64,000 nucleotides of DNA from Arenibacter sp. F26102 (GCF_023015865.1 NZ_JALKBC010000006.1:124001-188000), one strand, 5' to 3'; shown: positions 34,434 to 43,138, counted from the stretch's first letter. The notes: generated by a model not told the origin, from the sequence alone. A program made the numbers and translations.

Positions 34434-34437
34434 TAGA
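34424..34437. promoter_or_regulatory. BlaI/MecI-type operator 2 (TCTATGTTTGTAGA)
   Basis: Imperfect second dyad TCTATG-TT-TGTAGA, 28 bp centre to centre from operator 1. It overlaps the -7 box. An upstream in-frame ATG at 34427 lies inside this operator, which argues against its use as the start codon. Confidence 0.7.
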
Positions 34438-34456
34438 ACAAATAATCATTTTACAA

Positions 34457-34822
34457 ATGAAACTATCAAAAACAGAAGAAGAATTAATGAACCACCTCTG
34501 GAAGCTCAACAAAGCTTTTATGAAAGATCTGTTGGAGGTCTATCCGGAACCCAAACCGGCCACCACTACCGTGGCTACCTTGCTAAAACGGATGACGGAC
34601 AAAGGCTTTGTTGGGTATAAATTGCTTGTCAACGCCAGACAATACTACCCTTTGGTAAAGAAAAAAGACTATTTCTCCAAACACTTGGACGGACTCATAA
34701 AAACCTTTTTTAACGATAGTGCTTCCCAGTTTGCTTCCTTCTTTGCCCAAGAAACCGATTTGAGCAAGGAAGAACTGGAAGAATTAAGAAACTTGATCGA
34801 TACCGAAATTAAAAACAAATAA
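34457..34822 (+). CDS. blaI: BlaI/MecI/CopY family transcriptional repressor
   Basis: Winged-helix repressor of 121 aa. The N-terminal domain has LSKTEEELMNHLWKLNKAFM and the recognition region PKPATTTVATLLKRMTDKGF, typical of BlaI/MecI. The C-terminal dimerisation helices are YFSKHLDGLIKTFFND and ELEELRNLIDTEIKNK. I chose the ATG at MKLSKTEEE, since the ten upstream in-frame codons overlap the operator. blaR1 follows after 2 nt. Two operator dyads cover the promoter, so autorepression relieved by BlaR1 cleavage is expected. In Bacteroidota such pairs usually regulate envelope functions rather than beta-lactamase, and no beta-lactamase is in the window. Confidence 0.92.
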   Translation: MKLSKTEEELMNHLWKLNKAFMKDLLEVYPEPKPATTTVATLLKRMTDKGFVGYKLLVNARQYYPLVKKKDYFSKHLDGLIKTFFNDSASQFASFFAQETDLSKEELEELRNLIDTEIKNK

Positions 34823-34824
34823 TC

Positions 34825-37026
34825 ATGTGGATCTATCTTTTAAAATTTAGTGCGTGTTTAGCCATACTCCTGCTATTTTACAAGTTAGCGCTGGAGAAGG
34901 TCCATATTCATCATTTTAAAAGATATTATCTGCTATCTGCCTTTCTCATTTCCCTAAGTATTCCCTTAATCACCTTTACCCAATATGTTACCGTAACCTT
35001 AGAGCCGTCACTGATTGAAACGTACATTGACCAAATCCCTAGTAACCCCATAGAAAACAAAACCAACAACGAGCCATTATTACCCATTATTCTATGGTGC
35101 ATTTACGTTTTAGGGGTATTCATTTTCGCACTAAAGTTTTTTGGGAACCTCAGGGTGTTGATCAAAAATATTACGTATAATCCCAAATTAAAATCGGGAC
35201 GTATTCATCACGTGTTGCTTCAAGAATTGATTGCTCCGCACACCTTTTTTAGCTATATTTTTTTTAACAGAACCAATTACGAATCCCAGAAAATTCCGCA
35301 AGAAGTTTTTTGGCATGAGGAAACCCATGCCTTACAAAAACACAGCTTGGATATCTTACTGTTGGAGCTGATTCAAATTCTCTTATGGTTTCACCCATTG
35401 ATTTACTGGGCAAAGCATTTGGCAAAACTGAACCACGAATTTTTAGCGGACCAGGCCGTTTTAAAAAGAGGGACTAGTGTTCCCAACTATCAAAACTTGG
35501 TATTGGCATTCTCATCAATTGCCGTAACATCCCCTTTGGCAAACACTTTTCATTATTCATCAATCAAAAAACGAATCGTCATCATGAAAACACAAACATC
35601 AAAAAAAGCCATTTGGCTTAAAGGTTTATTGTTAATTCCATTAATGGCCCTCCTACTCTACGGTTTTAGCACCAAAGAAGTTCTTGAAGTTCAAAAAATC
35701 GAGACCGTTACTATTGAGCAGGACTACCAACAAGAAACAATAATAGAGGATATTGAACAGGAAAAAATTAATGATTCAAGAAATCAAAATATTCCAACAC
35801 AGGAAATTTCTATAGCCATTAATAAAAAAGGACAGTTGTTGGTCAATGTTGATTTGGTTAAAATCGAAGACCTAAAATCGCACCTACTTAAATACAACCA
35901 AAACCTAACAAAAGAACAAAGGGAGCAAAGCGTTAGGGCCGTTATTAGTGTAGAGAAAGAAACTCCAGACAATATCATTAAACAAGTAGATGCCATTTTA
36001 ATGGACTATGGCGTAGCCTCCATAGACATTAAAGGACCAACAAGATTCCCAACCCAAGTCGGGGCCACCAATACGGAAATACAGGAATTCAACATCCTCG
36101 CCAAAAAATACAATGCACAACCCCAAGAAACAAGGGTTATTCCGTTAAAGGACCTAAAGAAATTAGAAACTATTTACGGACGTATGAGCAATCAGCAAAA
36201 ACAGCAGGCTCTGCCCTTTCCTGAATGCCCACCAGTTCCACCAGCCCCTGATCCTGCTCCTGCTCCAAAGCTGGTTCCAACCATAAAAAAAAGTGAATCA
36301 AGTCCTATTCCACCAGTTCCAACACCGCCAAAGACAGAAACAAACGTTGACCATGAAGAAGCGTTAGGAAACGATAATCATATCTCAAGAAAAGTGGTGT
36401 CGAAAGCGAAAATAGTACCCGTTGTTAGCTCCGATTTCCCACCACCTCCTCCAACCATAGCATACCATCGCTCTACCGAAAATTATTCCAAAAAAGTAAA
36501 AAATGCCATGGAAAGCTATTTAAAAAAAGCTAAAATCTATAGGACTGAAGTCTCCAATTACCATTACGAGAACAAGGGCAGTATTGATGAACTGAAAAAA
36601 ACCTATTATGAAGTTATGAAATTATACTCGGAATATAAAAATATTGCTTTGGAGGAAAATGTTTATGTGCATCCGGTCCCTTTATATTCTGACACTAAGG
36701 GAGAGTTTGGAAATCCAGATTCCACACTAAATAAGGAAGAAGATAATATTCCAGCACCAAATTTAAAAAGTAGCGAAAATCAAAAACTAAAGGCCATAAA
36801 AGAGCCTTCCGTATATTATGGAAAATTGCACACCGTACCTCAGCCGCCACCTCAGCCTAACCCTAATCCAGTGATTTATATAAAGGAATTGGCCGAAAAA
36901 GGAGCGACCTTTTATATAGGCCCTCATCAATATAAGACGACTGAAGCAATGGAATTGGTTCGAAAGAGTAAAGATCCAAGCATTGATGTAAGCGATTACC
37001 CCATCGTGAGACTGGGTGGTTGTTGA
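34825..37026 (+). CDS. BlaR1-like M56 family metallopeptidase with Pro-rich tail
   Basis: A 733-aa membrane sensor-protease. Four N-terminal helices (KFSACLAILLLFYKLAL, YYLLSAFLISLSIPLI and others) surround a gluzincin site HEETH (His164, Glu165, His168), with the third ligand region LNHEFLADQAVL. Another helix follows (GLLLIPLMALLLYGFS, about 265-282). The extracytoplasmic part has no penicillin-binding domain. It is a variable region with a proline-rich stretch at about 470-510 (ECPPVPPAPDPAPAP) and further PPP runs near the end. Cleavage of BlaI on stimulus is inferred from the family. It is cotranscribed with blaI (2-nt gap) and embedded between repeat arrays. Confidence 0.9.
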   Translation: MWIYLLKFSACLAILLLFYKLALEKVHIHHFKRYYLLSAFLISLSIPLITFTQYVTVTLEPSLIETYIDQIPSNPIENKTNNEPLLPIILWCIYVLGVFIFALKFFGNLRVLIKNITYNPKLKSGRIHHVLLQELIAPHTFFSYIFFNRTNYESQKIPQEVFWHEETHALQKHSLDILLLELIQILLWFHPLIYWAKHLAKLNHEFLADQAVLKRGTSVPNYQNLVLAFSSIAVTSPLANTFHYSSIKKRIVIMKTQTSKKAIWLKGLLLIPLMALLLYGFSTKEVLEVQKIETVTIEQDYQQETIIEDIEQEKINDSRNQNIPTQEISIAINKKGQLLVNVDLVKIEDLKSHLLKYNQNLTKEQREQSVRAVISVEKETPDNIIKQVDAILMDYGVASIDIKGPTRFPTQVGATNTEIQEFNILAKKYNAQPQETRVIPLKDLKKLETIYGRMSNQQKQQALPFPECPPVPPAPDPAPAPKLVPTIKKSESSPIPPVPTPPKTETNVDHEEALGNDNHISRKVVSKAKIVPVVSSDFPPPPPTIAYHRSTENYSKKVKNAMESYLKKAKIYRTEVSNYHYENKGSIDELKKTYYEVMKLYSEYKNIALEENVYVHPVPLYSDTKGEFGNPDSTLNKEEDNIPAPNLKSSENQKLKAIKEPSVYYGKLHTVPQPPPQPNPNPVIYIKELAEKGATFYIGPHQYKTTEAMELVRKSKDPSIDVSDYPIVRLGGC

Positions 37027-37055
37027 TGTTCTCATTCCAAACAAAACTTAAAACA

Positions 37056-37515
37056 GTCCTGCAAGGTTTTGAAAACCTTTTAGGACTCAAGCACCAAGCT
37101 TACCAAGACTTCCAGATAAATTAAAACGCTCTTACTCCATACCTACAAGGTTCAAAAAAAACCTTGCAGGAATGGAAGAATGCCTAAACGGGAAAACCAG
37201 ATAAGCAATGATGTCCAAACACCATACCTACAAGGTTTTGAAAACCTTGCAGGATTAGGGACAGGCCGAGAAAAAGTTAAAAAAAGTGGCTCCCCACCCT
37301 GGACAGGGAGGGGTGGATTCTTTACCGACTTCGAGTCGGGAAAGCATACGGGGCGGGTGGAAAGCCCTTAGCAATAGAGATTGCACCAATAGCCACATCA
37401 TAATTGCCCAAGGATGCAAACTATCCCTTCCGCCATCCCGACAAAAAAGTCGGAATGCCACGTTCCCCTGCACACCATTGGGTAGTCCTACAAGGTTTAA
37501 AAAAACCTTGCTGGA
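37056..37515. repeat. Downstream repeat unit of the CCTGCAAGG array
   Basis: Contains four palindromes (37056, 37141, 37226, 37484), the TCAAGCACCAAGCTTACC spacer, the CCCACCCTGGACAGGG block (37288-37368), the GATTGCACCAATAGCCACAT block and the hairpin near 37434-37456. It is the same unit type as at 32.7-34.2 kb, so blaI-blaR1 lies within an interrupted array. Short frames crossing it are repeat-derived. Confidence 0.8.
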
Positions 37516-37600
37516 TTAGGAACAGGACACAAAAAAGCCAAGAGACCCAAATATCCTAAGAATAAGAATTAAGGTCTCTTGGCTACAAACTATACTAATA

Positions 37601-38020
37601 CTAATATTGTTCCAATAAGTAATTCAACAAATCGGTAGTAGTAACAATCCCTACCAAGTCTCCATTCTCAACCACCGGCAAAGCATGAAATTCCTTTTTG
37701 GCCAAAATTTCCGCTACCTCTTTAATGGTCAATGCGGGGGCAATGTGTACTGGATCTTTGACCATTACCTGTTCTATGCTCAACATATTATAGACCGCCG
37801 TGTCTACTTGGGACTCATCCTCTCCATAATTATCAACAAAATTAATTCGCAATAAATCCGTTAAACTCAGAATTCCAATAATCTTTTTATTGTTCACAAC
37901 TGGAATGTGACGAATCTTATGCTTTTCGAACAATTTTTCGGCATCCAATAGACTGTTAGTGTGATTTATTGTAACTAAATCGGTTGTCATAATTTTTGAT
38001 ACTGGCTCTCTTTTTTTCAT
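37601..38020 (-). CDS. Tandem CBS-domain protein
   Basis: A 139-aa cytoplasmic protein made of two CBS motifs (about residues 8-58, VSKIMTTDLVTINHTNSLLD to IIGILSLTDLLRIN, and about 80-135, VMVKDPVHIAPALTIKEVA to LVGIVTTTDLLNYLL). Bateman modules of this kind bind adenosine nucleotides; stand-alone versions act as energy or redox sensors, target unknown. The ATG start is clear. It lies just outside the repeat array and reads toward it. Confidence 0.92.
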   Translation of the reverse strand: MKKREPVSKIMTTDLVTINHTNSLLDAEKLFEKHKIRHIPVVNNKKIIGILSLTDLLRINFVDNYGEDESQVDTAVYNMLSIEQVMVKDPVHIAPALTIKEVAEILAKKEFHALPVVENGDLVGIVTTTDLLNYLLEQY

Positions 38021-38258
38021 ACTTAATTAAATTTTGAAATTGTTCAATATTTGGTGGGTTTAAAATCGGAGCACCAATACTCAGATGGCAGGAACTCGTC
38101 ATTAAACCAAAAGGTCCGTTCTGCCCGTTTAAACCAACACACTAAAGGTCGCCAACATTCCTTACTTAAAACATGATATAAGTCAGCCCAAACAAAGATC
38201 CAGTAATAATTAGGGGCATAAAAACTTGCAGTTTGAAAGCCCCAAGATAAGATTGATA

Positions 38259-38339
38259 CCTACAAGGTTGTGAAAACCTTGCAGGACTGGAGCCATAATC
38301 TATCCGTTATACCTACAAGGTTTTTTAAACCTTGCAGGA
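38259..38339. repeat. Two CCTACAAGG palindromes at the edge of a decayed gene
   Basis: Copies at 38259-38287 and 38312-38339. They are the last of the family in this region. The right copy abuts the start of homology of the DUF4407 relic, as if an array recombination or insertion removed the front of that gene. Confidence 0.7.
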
Positions 38340-38340
38340 T

Positions 38341-38741
38341 TGGAAGCAGGCCGATCAAATAACAACTACACAACCCATCATTGTTGGTTTCGACGGACTC
38401 ATGGCTAGAATAAATGCCCTGAATAAATTGCCATGGTTGCCCTCTTTTTTTATTTTTCTTTTGTTCCTGGCCATAGAAACATCACCCATAATCGCAAAAT
38501 TATTATCGCCAAAAGGCGCATACGATTATAAATTGGAAGACGAGGAAAGTGCCGTTAGGACCTGGGTTACCAAAAAAGTTAGTCAACGGGATAAAGTATT
38601 GGAACAGATACTCTGTTAAACAACAAAATTTACGGTGAAATAGCTGAGGAGGAAGAAATTTACAATTATAAAAAACAAAAGTCTGAGGAATTGCTGAAGT
38701 TACAGGCCAATGCCTTTCATGAGGTACAAGTAAAGAGTTAA
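38341..38741 (+). pseudogene. C-terminal relic of a DUF4407 gene, frameshifted
   Basis: The frame from about 38380 reads GFDGLMARINALNK, a membrane helix FIFLLFLAIETSPIIAKLLS, then PKGAYDYKLEDEE, the pattern of DUF4407 C-termini (helix followed by ETxPxxxKLLSxxGxYD). It meets a stop at 38617-38619. The adjacent frame takes over near 38601-38616 and continues LLNNKIYGEIAEEEEIYNYK through FHEVQVKS to a stop ending at 38741. The N-terminal two thirds are missing, so this is a truncated and frameshifted pseudogene. The palindromic repeats directly upstream mark the breakpoint. Confidence 0.7.
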
Positions 38742-38933
38742 TAGAGCCATTAAACGCATGCCTAAATCTATAATACATTGAGGCCATTATCACTTTGACT
38801 GTCCGGTTGAGCGCAGTCGAAACCTATAAGACAGCAATTGCATGATTTCTGTAAAACAAAAAAATGAATGGCAACCTACCAATCTGTCCACTAACTCGAG
38901 AGATGCATCCCCGAGGTCAAGGGCAATCCCTCG

Positions 38934-39935
38934 TTAATTCCCCCACATCCTTGCCCAAAGGGCAGTCATGAGTTTTTTGGCATCACGCTTTAATTTAGGG
39001 GTCTCCTCTACCAACAGTTCACCGCCCGTGGCAACCAACTTATAATTGAAAGCAAATTGCTGCTCATTGGGATCCAAACTCATCAATCCAAATCGCAGGT
39101 CATTAAAAAACAACTGACCGTTCTTCTCATTTATAGTAAACCATCCTTCGGTAATTTTCTTGAGCCGCAAAACCTTGTCATTCCCAGCCAAGCTGCCCAA
39201 TAATTCATGGTTTTTAGGATACCTACTAAATTCCACAGGCTTATCATCAAAAAAAGAGTAGTTCCCTATTAGGTAAGCATCACCTGCATCCACATTCGCA
39301 GACCAAAGAATAGTATTAAACGGAGACGGTCTAATATCCATCTCGTGATAAGCTATCCCTTGCTCATCCAGACTATCCGTAATCTTTTTAAAGGCAATTC
39401 CCTTGAGCACCAAAGTCAGTCCTAAATAGGCACTGCTAACTGTCAATCCAAGGGTATTATAACGCCCACGCATAGGCGAGTCGCGCTTTTGTCGCAGGGC
39501 CATTATAAGAAACGCTAAAAAGGGCAGGGTATATAAAGGATCAATGACAAATATATTCTGAAAAGCCAACCTCAAGTCAAATGGCCAAAATAGTTGGGTT
39601 CCCCAAGTGGTAAAAGCATCCAATATGGGATGTGTAAAGAGTCCCCAAAACATTAACCAGGACCAGTCTTTCCATGTGGCAGGTCCATTTCTCTCCAACT
39701 TATAAATCAGCCACCCGAAAATTGGAGCAAATATTACCGAAAAGAAAATAGAGTGACTAACTCCTCTGTGCAATTCTATAGCCGTAACACTATCCGTAAC
39801 ATAATTGGCCAAAACGTCGAGGTCTGGAATGGTGCCCGCAATGGCTCCATACAGCATAGCCTTATTACCGACTTTATTGCCTAAAACCGCTTCTCCTACC
39901 GCGGCACCCAATACTATCTGTGTTAGAGAATCCAT
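38934..39935 (-). CDS. YdjM/DUF457-type membrane-bound metal-dependent hydrolase
   Basis: A 333-aa inner-membrane protein. The N-terminus has the family motif MDSLTQIVLGAAVGEAVLG and GAIAGTIPDLDVL, followed by LHRGVSHSIFFSVIF with the conserved His residues, and FWGLFTHPILDAFTTWG. About five membrane helices occupy the first 190 residues; a soluble C-terminal domain follows. E. coli YdjM is a LexA-regulated member; no LexA-like box was noticed here. Enzymatic activity of the family is predicted, not shown. It lies 85 nt downstream of the MutS-like gene on the same strand. Confidence 0.85.
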   Translation of the reverse strand: MDSLTQIVLGAAVGEAVLGNKVGNKAMLYGAIAGTIPDLDVLANYVTDSVTAIELHRGVSHSIFFSVIFAPIFGWLIYKLERNGPATWKDWSWLMFWGLFTHPILDAFTTWGTQLFWPFDLRLAFQNIFVIDPLYTLPFLAFLIMALRQKRDSPMRGRYNTLGLTVSSAYLGLTLVLKGIAFKKITDSLDEQGIAYHEMDIRPSPFNTILWSANVDAGDAYLIGNYSFFDDKPVEFSRYPKNHELLGSLAGNDKVLRLKKITEGWFTINEKNGQLFFNDLRFGLMSLDPNEQQFAFNYKLVATGGELLVEETPKLKRDAKKLMTALWARMWGN

Positions 39936-40020
39936 TGTTGTTTTTTATTCAAAAAGCCTCAGCCAGAATTAACTAAGGGTTAAGGAAATATCCTCATCCC
40001 CAGCAATCCTCCCACGTAGA

Positions 40021-41793
40021 CTATTCCACTATTTCCATCTTCTTCAACAAGAAAGAGGCATTCATATTTTTACAAACCCCAGTTTTGAAGGTATAATCAA
40101 AATGAAGTTCGTTGTCTATAATTTCAGCATCAAAATAATAATTTTTGATCTGTGGCAAGTCTTCAGAAGCCTCACACAAACTCAGATCATGGGTAGCAAT
40201 GATTCCGGTGGATTTTGAGGCCACCAACTTTTCAACAAACTTCCGAGAGCCAATGGCCTTATCCATGCTGTTGGTCCCTTTTAGAATTTCATCCAAAACA
40301 ATAAAATATTTGTCGTTCTGAATTTCATCAACGATAAATTTCAACCGCTTCAATTCCGAAAAGAAATAAGATTCATCATCCGTAAGGGAATCCGTGGTAC
40401 GCATGCTGGTAATTAATTTAATCGGGGAATACTCGGCTGCAGATGCACATACCGGAAGTCCAACATTAGCCATAACAATCTGAAGGGAAACCGTTCTTAA
40501 AAAGGTACTTTTTCCCGCCATATTGGCCCCTGTTACAATAAAAAACTGTTCCTTAAGGATGTTGATATCATTTGGCACTGCCTTCTTGGGGTCTAACAAA
40601 GGATGTGATGCCCTCTCCGACCTCAGCACTATCTCGTTTTCCACCAAATTAGGATAAGTATAGGATGGATGGTTATGGGCAAAATTGCCTAAACTATTGT
40701 AGGCATCAAAAATGGCGATGGTATGAAACCAATTTTCCACTTTTAATCCATGTTTGCCAATCCACTGCTCTACCCTATATGCTTGACGCAAATCCCAAAG
40801 AAAAAATCCATTACCTAGCAAAGCAAAAAACATATTGTTTCGTTGATCCAATGCACTGAGTATTTCCGAGAATTCCTTTAACACCCTTGATGCCAACTGT
40901 TCCTTGGAAACAACACTATTCCTTTTCTCTTTTAAAAGGTCAGAAGTAAATTCCTCTTCTTCTATTTTCAGAATTAACTTTTGATATTGTTGAAAGGTGC
41001 TTTGTAACTTATTGGCATCTGAGGCCAAAATTGAAGTTTTTTTAAGGTAAAAACCACTGATCAACAAACCGAGCAAAAGAATAATAAAAATGGGAAAACC
41101 CGGTGAAATTCCCAACAAGTAGCCCCCGATTAAAATCACGGAAACCAGGGAAAATAGATTGGGCAGAAAACGCATTGCCTTGGGAACATAGGCCTTGTAC
41201 CCTTTGAGCCATGAAACTATGGTCTTGGTGGTCGTATCCGTTTTAACCAAGATAGCAATAGCTGAAAATTGCTGCCTCCAATCGGACATTTTTGCAAGCT
41301 CCTCCACTGCTTTTTGTTTGGACTCAATACCATCGATATTATTGGACAAGAGCATTTCCACCAACATATCACTGCCTTGGTTCAAGGCGGTGCGATTGCT
41401 ATACTGATAAAACGAACCTTTTCCAAACAGATCAATATCCTGGGCAAAATAGTGTGTAGGCTTCTTGTAGTCAGAACCGTCGGGAAGATGATAAAAATTG
41501 CGTTCCAGCACCTGAATCTCAGTTTCGTTAATTTTTATCAACGCCAATAACATATCCCGTTCGTACTGTAAGTCCGTATGCTTGGAAACCAGATATAGGA
41601 ATATGCCGATGGTAACGATAATTATCCCAAGGACCAATTTTGTTTCACCAAAAACAAGGTAGACCAAGGTAATGACAACAACAAAAAGAATCAATCGAAC
41701 CGTACTTGATAGGGCTAGTCGCTGTTTTACCTTGCCTAATAGCTCCCGGTGAGCTTCAACTCTTTTTTTATAAAATACTTTTAAGTCTTCCAT
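40021..41793 (-). CDS. Membrane-anchored MutS-like ATPase
   Basis: A 590-aa protein with a MutS C-terminal ABC-type ATPase but no mismatch-recognition domain I. Two membrane helices lie near the N-terminus (LILFVVVITLVYLVFG, LVLGIIIVTIGIFLYLV) and two more near residues 210-255 (LFSLVSVILIGGYLLG, FIILLLGLLISGFYL). The ATPase has Walker A GANMAGKST (from Gly422), the ABC-like signature DSLTDDESYFFSELKRL, Walker B YFIVLDEILKGTNS, and the H-loop IIATHDLSLCE. Family members are widespread in Bacteroidota without known function. A role in DNA repair should not be assumed, since the protein is membrane-bound. Confidence 0.88.
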   Translation of the reverse strand: MEDLKVFYKKRVEAHRELLGKVKQRLALSSTVRLILFVVVITLVYLVFGETKLVLGIIIVTIGIFLYLVSKHTDLQYERDMLLALIKINETEIQVLERNFYHLPDGSDYKKPTHYFAQDIDLFGKGSFYQYSNRTALNQGSDMLVEMLLSNNIDGIESKQKAVEELAKMSDWRQQFSAIAILVKTDTTTKTIVSWLKGYKAYVPKAMRFLPNLFSLVSVILIGGYLLGISPGFPIFIILLLGLLISGFYLKKTSILASDANKLQSTFQQYQKLILKIEEEEFTSDLLKEKRNSVVSKEQLASRVLKEFSEILSALDQRNNMFFALLGNGFFLWDLRQAYRVEQWIGKHGLKVENWFHTIAIFDAYNSLGNFAHNHPSYTYPNLVENEIVLRSERASHPLLDPKKAVPNDINILKEQFFIVTGANMAGKSTFLRTVSLQIVMANVGLPVCASAAEYSPIKLITSMRTTDSLTDDESYFFSELKRLKFIVDEIQNDKYFIVLDEILKGTNSMDKAIGSRKFVEKLVASKSTGIIATHDLSLCEASEDLPQIKNYYFDAEIIDNELHFDYTFKTGVCKNMNASFLLKKMEIVE

Positions 41794-41827
41794 TTAGGAA
41801 TTTAAAATGTGAATAATTTAAATATTA

Positions 41828-42187
41828 TCAATCCAATGCCCTAAGTTCGACTTGCACTTTCTTTGTTAGCCCGGCAACTACCAATTCATAGGAATGGTCT
41901 ATTAATTCAAGGACCAAAGTCGGAGCTAGCCCTTCCAAATAAAGAGTGTTCCAATGTACCTTACTCATGTGGTATCCAGGAATGATTTTACCGTCATAGG
42001 TTTCACGCAGCTCAATGGCTCTTTCAGGATCGCATTTTAAATTAGCCTGGGACGGAATCCTTTCCAAGGGTACAAGGGCAAACATTTTACCCATCACCTT
42101 GAATACCAAGGTTGAGGCATCAAATGGAAACTCTTCCGTAACTCCCTTTTTATTGATACAATGCTCCCTAAATTCCTCTATATTCAT
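41828..42187 (-). CDS. MmcQ/YjbR family protein
   Basis: A 119-aa protein with the MmcQ/YjbR-like fold, sometimes described as DNA-binding by structural resemblance. Typical segments are the N-terminal EFREHCINKKGVTEEFPFD, VMGKMFALVPLE, LKCDPERAIELRETYDGKI, IPGYHMSKVHWNTLYLEG and LIDHSYELVVAGLTKK. Cytoplasmic; function unproven. It begins a tight minus-strand run with the GNAT gene 18 nt upstream. Confidence 0.9.
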   Translation of the reverse strand: MNIEEFREHCINKKGVTEEFPFDASTLVFKVMGKMFALVPLERIPSQANLKCDPERAIELRETYDGKIIPGYHMSKVHWNTLYLEGLAPTLVLELIDHSYELVVAGLTKKVQVELRALD

Positions 42188-42205
42188 AGTATCGGTTCTA
42201 TGGAA

Positions 42206-42733
42206 TCACCAACGGGCCAGCTCTTTTAAACTATCCCATGTTACCCTACATTTAAGCACCTCCTGATCACCGATGTCATTTCCTGCCACGGTTTCAAAAT
42301 TAACTCCTCCCAAACGCTCATAAAAGGCCATAGCGCTGGTATTGTTCTTTAGCACCCATAAATACAATTTCCCTTTGGGTTTCTTCTTCAGTGCTTCTTG
42401 GGCCACCATGCCCATCAAATGTCTGCCAATTCCCTTTCCCTTGACCGTCGCCAACACATGCAAGTTGTCCAATAAGGTACCGTGTTCAGCATCATCCTCA
42501 AGAAAGGCACAAGCAAATCCGCAGATTTCCCCATCCCGTTCAGCTACCAAAACGACTTGATTAGGAGAGGGATTGCTTAGTCTATCTTTCCAAACCTCTT
42601 CTCTCTCCAGTTCAGCTTCCACATCCAAAAAATGATCACTAAAATCACCTCTGTAATGCTGTTGCCAATTTTTTACGTGCAATTTGGCAATTTCTAAATA
42701 ATCACTGGCCTTGGCCTGCCTATACGTCAACAT
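42206..42733 (-). CDS. GNAT family N-acetyltransferase
   Basis: Acetyl-CoA-dependent transferase of 175 aa. The acetyl-CoA pyrophosphate-binding motif KGKGIGRHLMGMVAQEA is at about residues 97-113, preceded by the beta strand LLDNLHVLATV and followed by LYLWVLKNNTSAMAFYERLG. Substrate unknown. Starts at an ATG and is linked to mmcQ (18 nt) and to the Dabb gene (9 nt), so the three are probably one transcript. Confidence 0.92.
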   Translation of the reverse strand: MLTYRQAKASDYLEIAKLHVKNWQQHYRGDFSDHFLDVEAELEREEVWKDRLSNPSPNQVVLVAERDGEICGFACAFLEDDAEHGTLLDNLHVLATVKGKGIGRHLMGMVAQEALKKKPKGKLYLWVLKNNTSAMAFYERLGGVNFETVAGNDIGDQEVLKCRVTWDSLKELARW

Positions 42734-42742
42734 AACAAAAGA

Positions 42743-43138
42743 TTAAATTCCTAGGGAATCGTACACTATTACCTTGGTCCATAAACTACTGGATTCCGCT
42801 ACAAATAGGTTATGGGCTTCTTCGGTCTGATATTTTGCCTGTGCATCTGCAGATTCAAAAGAAACCACCAAGGAATAAGTAAAGGATCCGTCTACAACAT
42901 CGCGCGTTGCTTTAGGGGGTACACCTACAAAGTTGGTCTTGGCATATTTGGAATCTCGCATAAACTTCAAGATAGATGTCTCAAAAGCCTTTCTATCCTC
43001 CACACTATCTGGGTTCTTTAACCAAAAATAAACGGTGTGCACATAATTGGAATCAAAGTTCTTCATGTTTTCTTTGTTTTGACCATAGCTGTATACGGTC
43101 ATTGTTAAAAATATTACAGTATAAATTATAGTTTTCAT
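42743..43138 (-). CDS. Exported Dabb (stress-responsive A/B barrel) domain protein
   Basis: A 131-aa protein with a signal peptide (TIIYTVIFLTMTVYSYGQ) and one ferredoxin-like Dabb domain: VHTVYFWLKNPDSVEDRKAF, a conserved FVGVPPKATRDVVDGSF segment, YSLVVSFESADAQAKYQ and a terminal VIVYDSLGI. Dabb proteins form dimeric barrels in stress or polyketide-cyclase contexts; in Flavobacteriia a periplasmic version is common with unknown substrate. First gene of the Dabb-GNAT-MmcQ run. Confidence 0.88.
   Translation of the reverse strand: MKTIIYTVIFLTMTVYSYGQNKENMKNFDSNYVHTVYFWLKNPDSVEDRKAFETSILKFMRDSKYAKTNFVGVPPKATRDVVDGSFTYSLVVSFESADAQAKYQTEEAHNLFVAESSSLWTKVIVYDSLGI

Noticed and set aside
37180-37519. 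Frames of 63-77 codons right of blaR1
   Set aside because: Derived from the same repeat unit as those at 33 kb.
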